64,000 nt of DNA from Dokdonia sinensis (GTDB lineage: Bacteria > Bacteroidota > Bacteroidia > Flavobacteriales > Flavobacteriaceae), in contig NZ_REFV01000006.1 in the NCBI RefSeq assembly GCF_003688895.1, positions 1-64,000 on the forward strand, given 5' to 3'. The notes beneath the pieces are model-generated. The model did no database searches, had not been told where the DNA came from, and saw nothing but the letters and a program-made list of their open reading frames with translations. Below, one piece after another: positions 62,963 through 64,000 of this stretch. Positions within the stretch are counted from its first letter, which is position 1; each line of letters opens with the position of its first letter. The position numbers and the translations under genes were made by a program.

Positions 62963-63856
62963 CTACGAATATAAAATCAAAAACACGCCAATTAGAATTC
63001 CCGTTAATGGGACAAGTTTCTTACGCTTATTTTTTTCTTTAAATAAAATACCACCCACAACCACGGCAATGATAAGTTGACTACGCTTAATGGCTGAAAG
63101 TAACATAATCAAAGCATCAGGGTCCTGTAAGGCCTTGAAATAAAAGTAATCTGCAGTTTGAAGCAAGATGCCCACCGCAATAATAGTCCATCTAAACTTA
63201 AAAGCTTTGCGCTTTTGAGCTATTGGAAACCACATAATGGAAAGAATGAACATTAAGATAATTATGGTGTACCAGCAGAACCAAAATTGTAATGTTTGTG
63301 GGTTGAGCGATACATTCTGAATCAAGAATTTATCATATAATCCGCTTGAGGCACCGAGAAATGTTGCACCTATGATTGCAAAAATCCATTTGTTTTTTGT
63401 AAAAATGATTCCTTCTTTTTTTCCAACTCTGGAATATAATATCACAGAAAAGATGATGACAAAAAAACCTATCCATTGTAGGAATTTGGGCTGTTCTTGG
63501 TAAATTATCATAGCTCCTATAAACGTAAAGAACGGACCTGCAGAACGTATGGGAGTGACAATTGTGAGTGGCAAGTGTTTGAGTGCTTTGTAAGCAAGAA
63601 TCCACGAGGCAGCCATAATTATAGACTTGATAAAGATATATCCGTGTGTTTTCCAAGGAACCGTAGTTATATGAAACCCAATCTCTTTAAAATATTCAGG
63701 GCTATATTTAGAGCCTATGAAGAAAGGAAGAAAAAGTAGGAACCCAGAAATGAGTGTCCCTAATAGGACGGGCAAAACTTCATTATCCTGAACAGCGTGT
63801 TTTTTAGCTAAATTGTGTAATCCCAGAAAAAGTGCAGCAAGAAGGCCTAAATACAT
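62963..63856 (-). CDS. EamA/DMT-family transporter
   Basis: A 297-residue, roughly ten-helix permease with two EamA repeats (about 3-130 and 150-295). Landmarks are YKALKHLPLTIVTPIRSAGPFFTFIGAMI at the end of repeat 1 and FKALQDPDALIMLLSAIKRSQLIIAVVVGGILFKEKN in repeat 2, both typical pseudo-repeat ends. Unrelated in close sequence to the EamA gene at 49103. Substrate unknown. Confidence 0.92.
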   Translation of the reverse strand: MYLGLLAALFLGLHNLAKKHAVQDNEVLPVLLGTLISGFLLFLPFFIGSKYSPEYFKEIGFHITTVPWKTHGYIFIKSIIMAASWILAYKALKHLPLTIVTPIRSAGPFFTFIGAMIIYQEQPKFLQWIGFFVIIFSVILYSRVGKKEGIIFTKNKWIFAIIGATFLGASSGLYDKFLIQNVSLNPQTLQFWFCWYTIIILMFILSIMWFPIAQKRKAFKFRWTIIAVGILLQTADYFYFKALQDPDALIMLLSAIKRSQLIIAVVVGGILFKEKNKRKKLVPLTGILIGVFLILYS

Positions 63857-64000
63857 CTACATTGCGCGAATATAGTTTTTATGTATAGGATATGCCAGGA
63901 AGAATATTTAACATAAACTATGCAAAGGTGTTATGAGTATATTTTATTAGGTCATAAATATCATACACGATAGCGGTATAATTATCTTCGCAAAAATTTG
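63857..64000. other. Right edge, no gene seen
   Basis: 144 bp with no open frame or hairpin I trust. A TATATTCG near the EamA start on the minus strand resembles a -7 element with one mismatch. Confidence 0.4.

Overview
The window looks like a stretch of chromosome from a marine Flavobacteriaceae (Bacteroidota). Supporting signs are a SusC/SusD pair, type IX secretion (T9SS) sorting domains of both type A and type B, gliding-associated C-terminal domains, A-rich leaders instead of strong Shine-Dalgarno sites, TAnnTTTG promoter -7 elements, tRNA genes without an encoded CCA, and AT-rich DNA. A Dokdonia-like genus is my best guess from memory, with low confidence.

Layout. (1) 575-16426 is a polysaccharide utilisation locus: a membrane-spanning propeller/LuxR-type regulator, then a tight six-gene operon of SusC, SusD, a PF10091/GH144-like endoglucanase lipoprotein, a GH3 beta-glucosidase, and two surface proteins built from tandem copies of one roughly 155-residue module. 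The enzyme pair suggests a beta-glucan, possibly beta-1,2-glucan. (2) 16427-17460 is a gene-poor junction: a strong terminator, a protein relic, several terminator-like hairpins, a partial copy of a tRNA 3' end, and tRNA-Ser(UGA). (3) 17578-20871 holds ychF, a small secreted protein and an M19 dipeptidase. (4) 21163-22070 holds tRNA-His(GUG) followed by an array of about 104-bp units, each with a copy of the tRNA 3' end, a T-arm-like hairpin and a terminator. (5) 22200-28386 holds pirin, ybaB, an S9 peptidase and a PLP-enzyme pair that probably makes the sulfonolipid precursor (cysteate synthase-like plus cysteate acyltransferase-like). (6) 28619-34702 holds a T9SS type B surface protein, a DEAD-box-type helicase, a complete-looking subclass B1 metallo-beta-lactamase lipoprotein, a double-CDGSH protein and a small barrel-like protein. 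(7) 34705-40360 holds cca, a Sua5/TsaC-type gene, cell-surface glycan genes and an OmpA lipoprotein. (8) 40623-50830 holds guaB and mixed housekeeping genes. (9) 51072-63856 holds two DoxX-like genes, a second T9SS type B protein, two cold-shock proteins, a desaturase, a Crp-type regulator, a PAS histidine kinase, a DnaJ-KTSC protein, a third RNA helicase, an M13 peptidase and an EamA transporter.

The strongest unexplained signals are two. First, a 14-bp perfect palindrome, GCTTTCGCGAAAGC, occurs 13 times exactly and several more times in degenerate form. It lies inside genes (often read as Ala-Phe-Ala-Lys-Ala) or mostly in 5' intergenic DNA, and it is absent from the first 16.4 kb carrying the PUL. 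Second is the tRNA-His-linked array, whose units look like repeated small transcription units or relics of repeated recombination at a tRNA end.
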